From Microthyrium microscopicum (lineage: Eukaryota > Ascomycota > Dothideomycetes > Microthyriales > Microthyriaceae): a stretch of 64,000 nt of DNA. The notes below the pieces were generated by a model, which had not been told where the DNA came from, ran no database searches, and saw only the letters and a list, made by a program, of their open reading frames with translations. The stretch is taken from the NCBI GenBank assembly GCA_010405405.1, contig MU004231.1, positions 4,018,884-4,082,883 on the forward strand, read 5' to 3'. The translations under genes and the position numbers were made by a program. Positions 46,531 through 58,730 of this stretch are shown piece by piece (position 1 is the first letter of the stretch; each line of letters begins with the position of its first letter).

Positions 46531-49500
46531 CTCCTTTTTAATAGTAGTACAAATTAATATTATAAATCTTATTTATATTATCTAAAATACTTATTTCTTT
46601 TAAATTATATAATACTAGTATATAACGTAAGTTAGTACTTAGCTAGAGGTTATAAGGCTACGCACTACTATATTAAGGTAAATTAATATAAATAACTTTT
46701 ATATTAACTAAAAAATTATATATTGTTTAGATATAGTTTTTTAGATCTACTAGATTAAGCTCTTTAATATAGGTTTTAAACTTTATAGAAATTAAAGACT
46801 TTATAAGACTATTTATAATATTCTTTATTATTAGAACCTAGTCTATATTAATTTTACCTTTAGTAACTTAATTATAAATAAAGTAATACTAGATATTAAT
46901 ATATTTTAACCTTTTATAAAATATTAGGTTCTTAGCTAATGCTAGTATTCTAAGGTTATTATTATATATAGTAATAGCTAAAGGGCCTTTGTATTAAAAG
47001 TTAGATATTAATTCTTTAAGCTAGATTACTTCTTTAGTAGCTTTAGATTTAGTAATATATTTAGCTTTATAGCTAAATAAGGCTATTATTACTTATTATT
47101 TAGAGCTTTAGCTAATTATTATACTACTAATCTTAAAAATATAGCTACTTATTAATTTTTTTTTCTCTTTATTTCTTTCTTAATTAAAGTTAGTTTAGTT
47201 TATTAGATTTATTTCTATATTACTATTTTTAATAATTAGTCTAAGGTTCTTAGTTTTATAAAGATATTTAAGAAGATATTAAGTAGCTATTATATATTTC
47301 TTTACTAGATTTAAGGAGAAATAGTTAAGGATTAATATTAAGTAGTAAAGATTAGGTTTTATTCTAAGTATAAGATATATAACTAAGCTAATAAGAGATT
47401 AGTACTATTTAATATCTTACTCTTTAGCTTTACTAGTATTAGTAATAAGCTTAAGATTATTAAGTATTAGAGTTTTGACCCTTTTATTAATACTATTAAA
47501 TTCAAAGTTATTAAGGATCTTTTAATAGTATATATCTTAAAATATTATAAGTTTTAACCCTCTACTAAGCTTTTTATAAGTAATTTTAATTCTTAAGTAA
47601 TAAGATTTTACTAAGGTTTATTATTTTAAAACGTTTAGTAAGTCTTTTTTTAAAAGACTTAATTACTTTAAGGTTTTTATTAAATATTAAGAAGTTATTA
47701 ATATAGATAGTAATAATGACTTTTATTTTATAATTAATAAAGATATTTTTATTATAAGAATAGGGTTTAAAGCTAAAATTTATAAGTACCTTTTAAAGTA
47801 TAAAGAACTAGATTTAGGAAGCTTGCTTAAGTTTATAAATAGCTTTATTAAGTTTAGCAACTATACCTTTATAGGTATAGTTTAGTAGTAATTCTATATA
47901 AATTATTAGAACGTTTTTTTTTAGGTTTATATTATTATAGAGAAACGTAGTCTTTATATTTATTTAATAAATATATTAGTTATAAAAGATAGCTAGTATA
48001 AAGAGTAGTCTCTAGCTTATTAATTTAACTATAAAGGTAAAGGTTTTAAAGTAATTAATTTTATATACTTACTTAAAGTTATAAACAACCTAGCGTACTT
48101 TATAGTAAATAATATTACTTTTTAAGTTCTATTTAATCTTAAGAACGTATCTACTAGATATAATATAAGTGCCTTTTAGAGAATAAGGAACTATATCTTA
48201 TATATTATTATTTAATAAAGATAAATACTTATCTTTAATAATATCTATTTAGTTATAAATAAAAGAAGATTTAAGTATTTAGATATAGTTCTTTAGTTTA
48301 AGGTTATTTTTATCCTTTTTAAGAAGGTAAAAGTTAGGTAATATTATTATAAGAAAGAGTTTAATAGTTTAATGTTTTTTAGTAATTAAGAGAATCCTAA
48401 TATACTTAGTAATTTCTTTAAGAGTATTTTCTTTAGGCTTAGATTTAATAATAGCTTATATTTCTTTTCGTTCTTTATAAATTATTAGAATTTTATTAAT
48501 ATTATCTTTCTTAGTAACTTATTCCTTAGTAAGTAGTAATAAGAGATTAGATTTTTCTTTATTAGTAAATATAGTAAGATAAGTGTCTTTATTATTATTT
48601 AGAATATAATAAATAAGTTTTTTATTAGGTTTAACTATATTATCGTAGAGTAAAGTTAAAGACTAATTTAGTTTATTATATTTTTTCTTAAAGTAGTTAG
48701 TAGCTTTATATTTATAAGAGTACTCTCTTTTAATAGAGGTAAGAGTAATATATAAATAAAGACTTATAAAGAGTATAAGATAGTTTATTTAAAGGATATT
48801 AAATATATATAGTAGAAATTCTAATTACTTAGGAAATGTACTTTCTTTAAATTAAAGATTTTTAATAATTTTAATAAAGCCTTTGCTAGTGTTTTAGACG
48901 TAATATTAGTTAGTTTTAATTTAAATATTATAGCTAGATTTGTTATAATTAAGAAGGAAATATTATTCTATTCTAGTATTAGTTTTCTTTAGGCTATCTT
49001 ATAGGATAGGTTTCTAGTAGAGAGAGTTAATAATGTAGAGATTTAAGAGATTAGATTCTTTATTATAGAATATTTTATATAAAGATTTGTTTTAGTAATT
49101 AATTAAGGTAGTTATAATATTAATAAGAATAATAGTAATACTAATTATTTTAGTATATAGTATTAGTAAGAAGTATATATAGTATAGTAGTAAATAAGCT
49201 ATATTACTTAGAGATTATATACTTTTTTTAAAAACTTTATTTTATTTAGAATTATATAGAGTTATTAGTTTAGGGTAGATTTTATTCTTTTATTATATAG
49301 TATCTATATTAATATTTTAGAATTCTAAATTATTATTATATTTTATAACTTTAACTTTATTACTATATTTATTCTTAATTTAGAGTCGCTATTCTTTAAT
49401 AAGAAATAGTACATTAATCTTTAATAATATAAAGTAGATCTAACGAAATTAAGAATAATTATTTATAATAATAAGCTAGTATAGCTTTTACCCTTTTTTA

Positions 49501-50461
49501 TTATTTATAGTAGTAGGGTTAGTAAAGAGACTACTAAGATCTATATATACTCTTTTAAGCTTTTAAGTTATTTAATTTTATATAGCTTTTAAGTAATTAA
49601 ACTAGATTTTTATTACTTTATTATAAGTAGTATAGTTAGTAATATAAAAGTAAGTAAACTTAATTTAGCTCTTTAAAGTACGTTATAGATATATCTTATT
49701 TATATATCTAAGGCGTTAATACTAGAGTTTAGTAGATATTATATATTCTTTAAACGTAAAGATAGTATTTATTAGTAGTTATATTTAGTAAGTATAGAGT
49801 TATATTTACTATTTAAATATAAGGATAGTATTTAAAGAAAGCTATTAAAGAGTATAAAGTTATTAAGTAAAATAACTTACTACGCTAATAAGGGAACTAT
49901 TATTATAAAGAATTTAAGCTTTAGAGTTCTTAAACTAGACTTTAACATTAGTTTTAAGATTATTAGAAGTTAGGAGGAGCTTCTTTAGTAAGATAATATT
50001 AAAAAATAAGCTAGGGATATAGGCTATGTTATTAAGAATAAATATTTTATAGACTTTATTATTATTTAAGTTAGTAATATAGGTAGAAATATAAGTAGTT
50101 TCTATTCCTTTAATATTTACGTTTCTACTAAGTCTTAATAGTTATTAATTATTACTATTATTAATAAAGCTTTTAGTAAAATAGCTTAGATTATTAGTAA
50201 TATAGTATAAAGTACTAGAGTTTAGAACTTAACCTTTCCTAGCTTTTATAACGAAGACTAAGTTACTTTAGAATTTTTTATTTATATTAATAGTAAAAAA
50301 GGTAATTAGGTTAATAATATTAACTATAATTTAGACTTAGTTATATTTATAGTTATTATTACTAAAGTTGTTTTTAATATAATTAACTTAATCTTAGTTA
50401 TAGAAATTATACTTATTAATATTAAGTTAATTTTATAAGGATTAATAAGAGCAGCTTTATA

Positions 50462-51333
50462 CATTGTGAAAAAATTATTATGCATCGCAAATTGGACTAC
50501 GTATCCGACGGTAAAACGGTTATTTTAGTTATTTTAAAGACATTAGATGCGCATTGGATGCATATTGGATAAAGTACTAAATAATTCTAGTTATTCTAGT
50601 TATTTTAAACTCATCGTAGTTATTTTAAATATATTGAAAATCTATCGTAGTTATTTAAAATCTATCGTAGTTATTTGAAATCCATCGTGGTTATTGGAGA
50701 CATTGGAACCTGAATAGGCAACTTTAAGGTATAATTTTTATATTACTACTTAGAGCTCGTTAAGCTCTATCTAGATATAGTTTTATTATTTTTATATCTT
50801 AAGTGTTAATTGAGTTATAATTATTTAAACATAAATATATTTTTTATTTTTCGATTTCTATTAATAACTTTTTAAATATAATTGTTATAATAATAAAAAG
50901 TACACCATTAGATAGCCCTCGTTTAGATAAGTAAGTTATAATTTAAATTAGAGTTTATTATCTAGTCGTTACTAGTTGTAGCCAAAAAACGTTTTTTGGA
51001 CTTTAATATTCCTTTTTTTATTTATTTCTAGAATCCTTGCTAACTCTTTGGTTTTTCTACCGTTTTAATTCTAGATTAAACTAAAGGTACTAAACCCTAT
51101 ATTTTAGCCTATAGTAAGGTCATTAGGCGCCTAGCTAGATTAGTTAATTAGTTATTGGACTTACGACTTTACTAAAATCCTTTTATCTATTTTATTAATC
51201 TTAAGGTTATCGTAGGTTATTGTAGTTATTTTAAAGTTATTTCTAACTCCTTAGATAAGGCACTACGTATAATAGTCATAGGTATTATTAGTACTATCAG
51301 ATAACTCAAATTAATGATAATCTTTTCACGATG
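50462..51333. mobile_element. Nested DNA element with inverted repeats flanked by TA (Tc1/mariner-like MITE)
   Basis: The ends, CATTGTGAAAAAATTATTA and (reverse complement of the right end) CATCGTGAAAAGATTATCA, match at 16 of 19 positions; the mismatches are all transitions. Each end abuts a TA dinucleotide (50460-50461 and 51334-51335), the Tc1/mariner target. At 872 bp, with no open frame and only about half of it heavily AT-rich, it fits a non-autonomous element inserted in the Copia copy. Superfamily is inference from the TA and size. Confidence 0.55.
50610..50700 (+). repeat. Short tandem repeat, unit about 20 bp
   Basis: Units TCTATCGTAGTTATTTAAAA (50641), its near-copy at 50661 and a more diverged one at 50681 are in tandem. 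A further unit at 50610 is separated by 11 bases. Lies inside the nested DNA element. Confidence 0.7.
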
Positions 51334-53539
51334 TAATTAAGAGAGATAGCTTTAGTAAGACTAACTTTATTATTATTAAGAATAGTATTATTAAGGGCGT
51401 TCTTAAGTTCTACCCTTAATTTAAATGCCTTAGTCTTTTTTAGCCTACTAGTTAATTAGGCGTTTAGTAGCTTCTTTAATATATTTATTAAGCTTCTCTT
51501 AAGACTTAAAGAAAGTTTTTTTAAGTTTAGTATTAGTTAAGTAATTAAAGTAGCTATTAGGTTTATTAAAGTTACTATATTGCGAATAGGAATAATTTAG
51601 ATATAATTAGGTTTTAATACTAGAGTTAATAGTAGTAAGAGCTATATTATTATTCTTTTTTAATTCTTCTTTAGTATAGATAATAACTACTAGCTTATTA
51701 AATTCTATAAGGGGTTTATTAGTAGCTAGATCTTAGTATTTAGCGTTTTAGTATAGAGGAGTAATAATATTATCTATAATAGCTAGGATATTCTTAAGAA
51801 ACTAGATATTTTAGAAATATTTAGGAATTTCTTAGCTTTTTTTAAGCTTATAAAACTTAGTCCTAATCTTAAGAATAGAGTTTTAAAGGGTAGTAGCGAA
51901 TCTATTTAGTCGTTATATATAGTCTTAAAGTCTATTAAAGACTTTCTCAATATAAAAGAAGCTAGCTAACTTATATTAAATTAAGAGGATAGATAAAGCT
52001 TTAGACGTATTAAACTTATTAATAATTATTACTTTTATATTTAGTTTTATAGTAGTATAGAGAATTTTATAGGCTTTAGTATTATAATAGTACTAATATA
52101 CTTAATTATTAAGAGTCTTAGTAAGAAGATATACTTTAGCTTTAGAGAAGAAGGTTTATAGTTTATTAGATTTTATTAAGTATTTAAACTATAGTCTTTA
52201 GAGTCTTTAGTTAGCTAAGCCTTAAAAACGCTTATAGTTAGTAGAGTAGATAGCTTTAAGGATATTGTTTAGTTTAGACTTTAACTTATTAGTAGATAGC
52301 TCTTTTAAGAAATTAGAGAGTATAATTAGGTTAAATAACATTTTAAATAGAGAGGTAGTAGTAGCTATAGTAGCAAGAGCTACTTTTTCTATAAAAGACT
52401 TTTTTATAATTCTATTTATTAGTAGGTTATATATTTTAGTAAGAGATTTACGAAAAGTTTCTATTTATAAGGTAATAACTTATTAAATAATTTATTAAGT
52501 AGTAGCGTCTAGTATTAAGGAGTTAGGGTTTATTAGTTATTAAGTTAGGGAAAAAAGAATAAAATACGTAAATTAACGAGTTAAACTAATAATCTAATCT
52601 AATCTAGATCTAATTTATCTAAGAGCCTATTTACTTTTCTACGTAGATTTTTGTAATCCGTATAGAATTATCTAAGCGCTTAGTACAATTATGTAATATT
52701 CTACTACAACCTAATAGATTTAAAGCTTCTAGTATAATTTACGCTAAGCCTAAATTAAGGATCCTACGCGGAAACGTTAAAAATATTATATTATAAGATC
52801 TAATTAGATCTTCTATTCTCTACTATATTCCTTCTTATCTTTAGGAATATTCTTTACCTCTACTACTATCTAATATTACGCGTCGTTATTTCCTCTCTAG
52901 ATAGTATAAATATATAAGTATTAGTAGTAGTAAGTTAGATAGAATGCTTAATATCTTCTTTACTATTTATTACTAATCTTGATCCCTTGAGGTGCACGGA
53001 CTACTTTCCGTTACAACTATAGGTGTTTATTTTTGCAGCGTAATAAAATTACGAGCAATACTACTAGAACTACCCCTAATAATCTAGCTTATAGGCTAGC
53101 TATAGTAAGCTGTTAAGTAGTCTAAGAAGGTATAGAACGGTAATAGAAAGAGCAATATCTTAATTATCTATTTAGTATTAAGTTTCGTTAGAGTTTGTAA
53201 TATTTGTACACGTAATATTCTGCAAATTCTAGTAGTTTGGAGAACTAGAAAGTTTTCTGGCGCTGGATTACCTTATTAGGTTTAGTAGGTCACGTTTTTT
53301 TGCAATAGCCGCGCTTTTTAAAAATGCGCAAGATTCTTAGCAATTAGCTAATATTCTGCGCCATAAAAACCGAACACCCTACTAGAAACCAGATATTTTA
53401 GCGCTAAACGTGATGCCAACGTGATATTCTGCCAGCACCGCAAGAAAAAGTGAACAGGCCCTAAGCCACATCACACCCGTTGACCGGCGTTCTTAACTCA
53501 GCTGCGCTGAAAATCTCGACTCATTCTTTCATACTCATT

Positions 53540-55093
53540 ATGGAAGACACCCGTTTTGAGTCGATTCTCAAGCAACTTCACTGTGCTAAGAAGACGAAGG
53601 TGCAGATATATGATAGTAGGGAACAAACGAACAAGGAAGACTGGTCTGATGATGCCGAGCTCCTGACAAGGCTGAGAGGTGTAGTGAGTTGCCTAATCGA
53701 GCCCGAATCCAACTATAGCACTCTGTAATATTTTGCGTAGTCCTCCTTGGTCAATAACGACTCAATCCATACCCAGCAAAATGCCTCCACGAGCCAAACA
53801 CCACTGTTTGTGATGTAAGTAGCTCGGTCTCCGCTTTTAGTTTCCTAGCTAAGCTCTGCCTAACTGTTCGATTACTAGCTCTACCACTGGCGTGGGAGAT
53901 CCTGATGGCATAAAAAATCCTTTGAATACATCGAGATCATCACTACAAGCTATTATAGACACTTGCAACCTGCCCCGCGAGCTTGTACAGGTTCTAGCGA
54001 TGCGATTGCCCCATGTATCGCATCACTTTCAATATGAACCGGGAAGCTTGGAAGCAAGCGCTATTAGTACGTGTCGTATCTAGAGCTCTAAATCAGTATG
54101 TTAATCATCTACATAGCTATCTTAGCTCGATTACCAAGGAACAGCATTCATATCACCGTTGCTCTTCGAGTGAGACTCCTGGACAATGCATGTGTCTGTT
54201 TGTTGATTACGAAGTCACCTCAGGATTCAGCAGAGCTAATGAAACTGTGCATCCGACGACAACATCAGCTTGCAAAATACCCGTTTCTGTTGCTGTCGTT
54301 CGTCCTAGAGTATCGATTGGCTTCGTACGAATCGTGGCTCGACCGTCTTTGGAGCCGAGTGGACAAGCTAGAGGTTAGCACTGGTATGACAGCATGGCCA
54401 AGAGCAGAAGATTTGGAGCCAAACACCCAAGATTATGGACCGATGCTCCAGGAGCTACATGCCGTCAATGTTGAGCTACTGGTTGCGGAGACAACGATGA
54501 AGTTCGGTCGAACCTTTGTCGATTTTTGTAGAAAGACATTGGAGATCACCAACGAGAGTCGAAAGCGGGTCGGCTTACCAGAAATGCCATCCTCTGAGCG
54601 GCAGAAAATTGAAGTAGCTATTGCGTTCAACGCAAGATTGGCTCAGTTCAGAGATGATAAATTTCGTGAACTGTTGAACAGAGTTCAATCTCAAATCAAC
54701 GTGGTGTGTTCCTAGAACCTGAATGATGTAGTTGGTTTGACGCTTAATACCTCCAGACCTTCAGTCTTGTCACTCAGCAAGACAGCCGAACGAACACACG
54801 AATTGCCGAGTCTGCTGCCAGGGACAATCAAACTATGAAGACAATTACCGTCATTACCTTATTATTTCTGCCCTCAACACTACTAGCAGTGAGTATTCAA
54901 CCTTGATACAAATGCATAATGTGCTCATCTAGGGTAGACCATTTGGAGTAGTGGAATTTTCAAGATGGAACCGGAAAGAAGCTGGAAGATTTTTGTTGGG
55001 ACGTCTGTTGCACTTACAGCTGTTGTATTTGTTGTTTGGATAACGTATCGAGCTTATGTAGCAGGACGACTTCGGCATTCACTAAAGTTCTAA
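53540..55093 (+). pseudogene. CorA-like (Mg2+ transporter-like) gene copy enclosed in the LTR element
   Basis: Five exons with good splice sites (53540-53814, 53879-54066, 54117-54703, 54757-54888, 54938-55093) make a colinear fungal CorA-like protein. It has the helical region LSFVLEYRLASYESWLDRLW, then LHAVNVELLVAETTM, then RVQSQINVTFSLVTQQDSRTN. Two membrane segments follow: MKTITVITLLFLPSTLLA, and FVGTSVALTAVVFVVWITYR near the C-terminus. The classical GMN loop motif of CorA is absent (TIWSSGIF instead), so ion transport is doubtful. The first exon has two in-frame stops (53726 and 53738), both where C-to-T change of a Gln codon would give them. The remaining exons are open. The N-terminus may be missing compared with family length. 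Base composition is normal, unlike the RIP-decayed DNA on both sides. Confidence 0.75.
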
Positions 55094-55490
55094 AGTTTAT
55101 GATATATGTCTAGCATCGACATAGAGTCTTTTCCTAATTTCCAGAATCGTTTTCTAATGTGTAATAATTTTAAATTAGTCATTTCGTGGCTTTCATATAA
55201 AGGATTTGACAAAGTGATTGTGCAGTTAGATGTAGCTGATCTAGAGGACGTAATTTGGTACTAGATCTCTTGGATCCCTAAGCAGGATGTGTTCACGATC
55301 TCTTGACAATAGGCGCCATCTTAGGTAGCAGTGGCAATATGATGGTGCAGGTTGTTGCAGTGAGAGGGCCCTCGATAAGGAGAGATGGGACCGCCTTTAG
55401 TTGATGGACCACGTGTTGAAAGATCGGAGGAGCAGCGGCTTTAAAACTGGTGGCTAAGACTAGCTGCAAGGGAGTCTTGCTCAAAGCTAG
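55094..55490. other. Non-AT-rich flank of the CorA-like copy
   Basis: About 400 bases of mixed composition after the CorA-like stop. They end abruptly near 55490, where AT-rich LTR-element DNA resumes. A minus-strand frame of 63 codons here is not convincing. Confidence 0.45.
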
Positions 55491-56544
55491 GATAAAAAGG
55501 CTATATAGATTAACTAATATGTATAGAGCGCCTATCTAATATACTACGTCTATACGCAAAGTTTAGTAGATATACTAAGCTTAGCTAATATAAGCTATTA
55601 TAGAAAGGAATAATAAGTAATAGTAAATACTAAATAAGAAGTATTAACTAAGATATATAATAAGAAATATTATTATTCTACTTCTTATAAATAAATTATT
55701 AATATTTATTTACTAGTTATAAACTAATCTTAAACTTAATTTATTAAAAGCGCTATAGAGTAGCCTATAATATAACTAAGTACTTATATTAAGTTTCTAA
55801 TTAAGCTAAGAGACAAGTAGTTTAGTACTTTATTGCCTAAAAATCCTTAGTCTTAAAACTATAAAAGGCTAGCTTAAAATAACTAGCTTAATCTATTAGT
55901 AAGTTATCTACTTTACTACTAGTATTTTACTAGTTTATAATTAGTATTTAAGTTATAATAAACTAATTCTTATATAGACTATACTTATTAAGCTAATTCT
56001 TATAGTAGATAACTTAATTATAATATATATAACTTAGGAACCTATTTTATACTATTTATTTATTTATCTAAATAGTTATATATATATTTATAATATAAGA
56101 GAAAAATAGTAAATTCTAAAGTTTATTATAGATAATATATATATACTATATTAATTATATATTAAAACTAATTCTAAAATAATTTTATCTTTTTACTTTA
56201 TTTAAGAAGTAAAACTAGTTAAATAGTAGTAATATAACTTTCTTATAAAGTAATTAGTTAGTATTATTTTATAATAGGACTTAGAACTTAGTAGTTTTAC
56301 TATAGCTTTAGTTGCTCTTAGTAATTAATCTTTAGTTATAACTACTTTAGTAAGTAGTTAAACTACTTTTAGAAGATAGTAGAGCATTATAGCTTACTAA
56401 GGTAAATTAATGCTTACTATTATAAGGTAAATAAATAGTAATAATGCTACTATTTATTAATAGTATTGTTATAGAGGTTTATTTAGTAGAAAGAGAATAA
56501 AGCTATAAGGAGAGTAGTAGTAAGTATACTTTAGGCTTATAATT

Positions 56545-56700
56545 TGTTAGAAGGTGATCTAAAAGGGACAAAGCTTTTGGGTAGTAGAAGATAATATTAA
56601 AATGGATAAGTTCTTAATTTAAGGGTGTAGGAAGTATCTACTACTTATACAATTTGTGCTGAGTCAGTATTCCTTTGATGTTGAATAATATCTTCCAACA
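56545..56700 (-). repeat. LTR, right copy (5' LTR of minus-strand element)
   Basis: Ends TTCCAACA at 56700, followed by CTTTC. Less decayed than the left copy. It lies only 231 bp before the start codon of the next gene and so may contribute to its promoter. Confidence 0.85.
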
Positions 56701-56930
56701 CTTTCTTGAAAACTAACACCACTAAGCTTCCGTTTACATTCAATTCCTGTCGAATCTCATCAAACACTTCTTCTCTCCGGTAACTCACGTGTTGGTAACA
56801 ATCTCCAGCTAAATCGTGCGGTTTATGGCTCACTAGGGTCCTCCTCGTGGAAGACTGCGGTAGAGGCAACATACAGGGCGTTTGCGCTTAAGCGGTCGAA
56901 GCGTTATCAACATTACTAAAGCTCGCAGAG

Positions 56931-58678
56931 ATGGCTCCAAACGGTGTTGACGCATCAGCCCAGCAACAGGAGAGCTATGCATGTGCCTTTTGTCGACGTC
57001 GGAAGCGGAGCTGTGACAAGAGAAAACCTCAGTGCTCTGCCTGCTCATCTCGCAATCTCGAATGCGACTATTCTAAGTAAAGCACTCACATCCTCAAGGA
57101 TTCGCCATGAACTCATCAAACACACAGACCCCCTGCTCCCAGTGAATCCGACTTACAGCAAGCTAGAGAATGGAGCTATACGCGGCCGCTTCTTACACCA
57201 GCGGACAGCGAGCAATCTTTTCCTGCAGCATACTTTATGGACTACCGTGTATTCAAACACAGCCACATGCAGCTACCAAAGAACAGCTGGACTGCCTCAC
57301 CGGTGCTTCTTGACTTCATTGGCGATCCGGTTTCACTGGCACTGGAATACTGGGAGAAAGTCCACTGGTGGCTACCCATCATATCCAAAAAGCGGTTCCA
57401 TGCACATGCTTTGAACCCTCTGGTCCCACGCGGTGTAGATACAGTACTGCTATTATCCGCGATGAAACTCATCTTATGGCATCCCGATCCAATTACACGC
57501 CCAGACGCCGAGTATATGGCCATCCGCCATGCCTTTGTTGAGGCTGAGAGTGCAGGAGTATTAACACTTCAGTTGCTTCAAGCGAAGATACTCATTACCG
57601 TTTACGAATTTGGACATGCCATTTATCCTGCTGCTTACTTATCGGTCGGCTCATGTGCCCGCTACGGCGCAGCTCTTGGAGTGAATCTGTGCTTGGAATC
57701 TACAGACCTAGCTATTTCTCCTGAAGCTGCTCTGGAGGTGGAAGAGAAGAAAAGGGCTTGGTGGGCTGTACTGCTGCTAGATCGGTTTGTATTTGTAACT
57801 CAATCTCTGGGTGTTGAAGGCTCACAGAAACAGCACCATGCAGCTAGGCAATCCTACGCAAATGCTCTGCACAGAGGAGCCGGCATCCGCCAGCTATCTA
57901 CCCGTGGACGACGCATCGTATGAGGCTGGGGTATGACAACACCCTCGTCTTAAATTAAGTCTACTGACTTGATGCCCAGATTATCACCAGCGAACCATTT
58001 CGAGCGTCGTCTCCGGCATCGATTGAGATGGGTATGCTTGCGAGAATGTGTCAAGCGACATATCTGCTCGGTCGTGTATTAAGATTTCAAGCAAGAAACA
58101 ATGAGCACGAAGACGATGAGATGCGGCAGTCAGAGAAAGTGCAGCTTGATAGGACACTACGCTCTCTCTTGAATTTATTATATGTGGAGGGATCAGTCAA
58201 GCGACTCCCTGTTTGTGCACAGTCGAGTATCTGCTATAGGTACGTCCCACGATCTTCTCCCTCGCGATCATGTGGCTGAGAAAATGTGCTAGTGCCCTCA
58301 TTGCTTTGCACGATCCAGATGCCAAACGAGCAGACTCAGAATATTTCGACTTGACCATGGAATTTCTCAAACCAGTCGTCAATGAGATGACCTGGGCTTC
58401 GGGCGTATGGTTCAACGATCGTCTTGTCAGTATAGCTGATGCTTCACCGTTTCTACTCTTCTGGGCCTATCAAGCTATCACGATATATCGTCGCCTAGAG
58501 GGGCAATACGGCTACGAGGCTCAGCAACATATGTTGCTGATGAATGAGAAGCTCAGAGTCATGTCATTAAGATGGAAAGCTGGAGGTAAGCATTGAAATC
58601 TGTAGCAAGGTCATTTTCTCACCACCAACAGAGGCATATTTGCAAATATTGAAAGCGCGAGAGATCACAATGATGTAA
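56931..58678 (+). CDS. Zn2Cys6 transcription factor with fungal-specific regulatory domain
   Basis: Six exons (56931-57076, 57128-57794, 57844-57930, 57980-58239, 58293-58585, 58632-58678) encode 499 residues. The zinc cluster has Cys18, 21, 28, 35, 38 and 45 with the basic run CRRRKRSC. The middle contains VEEKKRAWWAVLLLDRFVFL and, across introns 3 and 4, GNPTQMLCTEEPASASYLP. This is the conserved fungal transcription-factor domain, whose frame is recovered only by splicing. It ends QILKAREITMM. It would be nuclear and DNA-binding; its targets are unknown. Start chosen at the only ATG upstream of the cluster in frame. It follows the LTR closely and converges with the isochorismatase-like gene, only 52 bp away. 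Confidence 0.9.
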
Positions 58679-58730
58679 TGAATGAAAGTAGCACGATGAT
58701 CAAAGAAGTTTCATGCTATCTACGAATGCA

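Larger units (their letters stand above)
46375..56700 (-). mobile_element. Copia-type LTR retrotransposon fossil, RIP-decayed, 10.3 kb, with inserted sequences
   Basis: Two direct repeats of 156 bp (46375-46530 and 56545-56700) start TGTTAGAAGG. They are bordered outside by the same five bases, CTTTC (46370-46374 and 56701-56705), the expected Copia target duplication. The interior is extremely AT-rich. Traces of Copia Pol read on the minus strand: an integrase-like part around 49-50.3 kb and a reverse-transcriptase YxDD-like trace near 47.7 kb. Gag-like traces are tentative at 51.4-52.4 and 55.5-56.5 kb. It is thoroughly broken, with dozens of stops in every frame, consistent with RIP, and the age cannot be read from LTR divergence. 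It is about twice the usual Copia length because it also contains a nested DNA element (50462-51333) and a non-AT-rich island (about 53.0-55.5 kb). Confidence 0.85.

Noticed and set aside
52265-52486. Plus-strand frame of 73 codons
   Set aside because: Chance opening in RIP-decayed DNA; the element reads on the minus strand.
55293-55484. Minus-strand frame of 63 codons between the CorA-like copy and the AT-rich block
   Set aside because: Too short and without family resemblance to be called a gene.
46000-57000. Giant Starship-type element
   Set aside because: No tyrosine-recombinase captain gene or cargo structure is seen. The LTRs with matching 5-bp flanks explain the boundaries.
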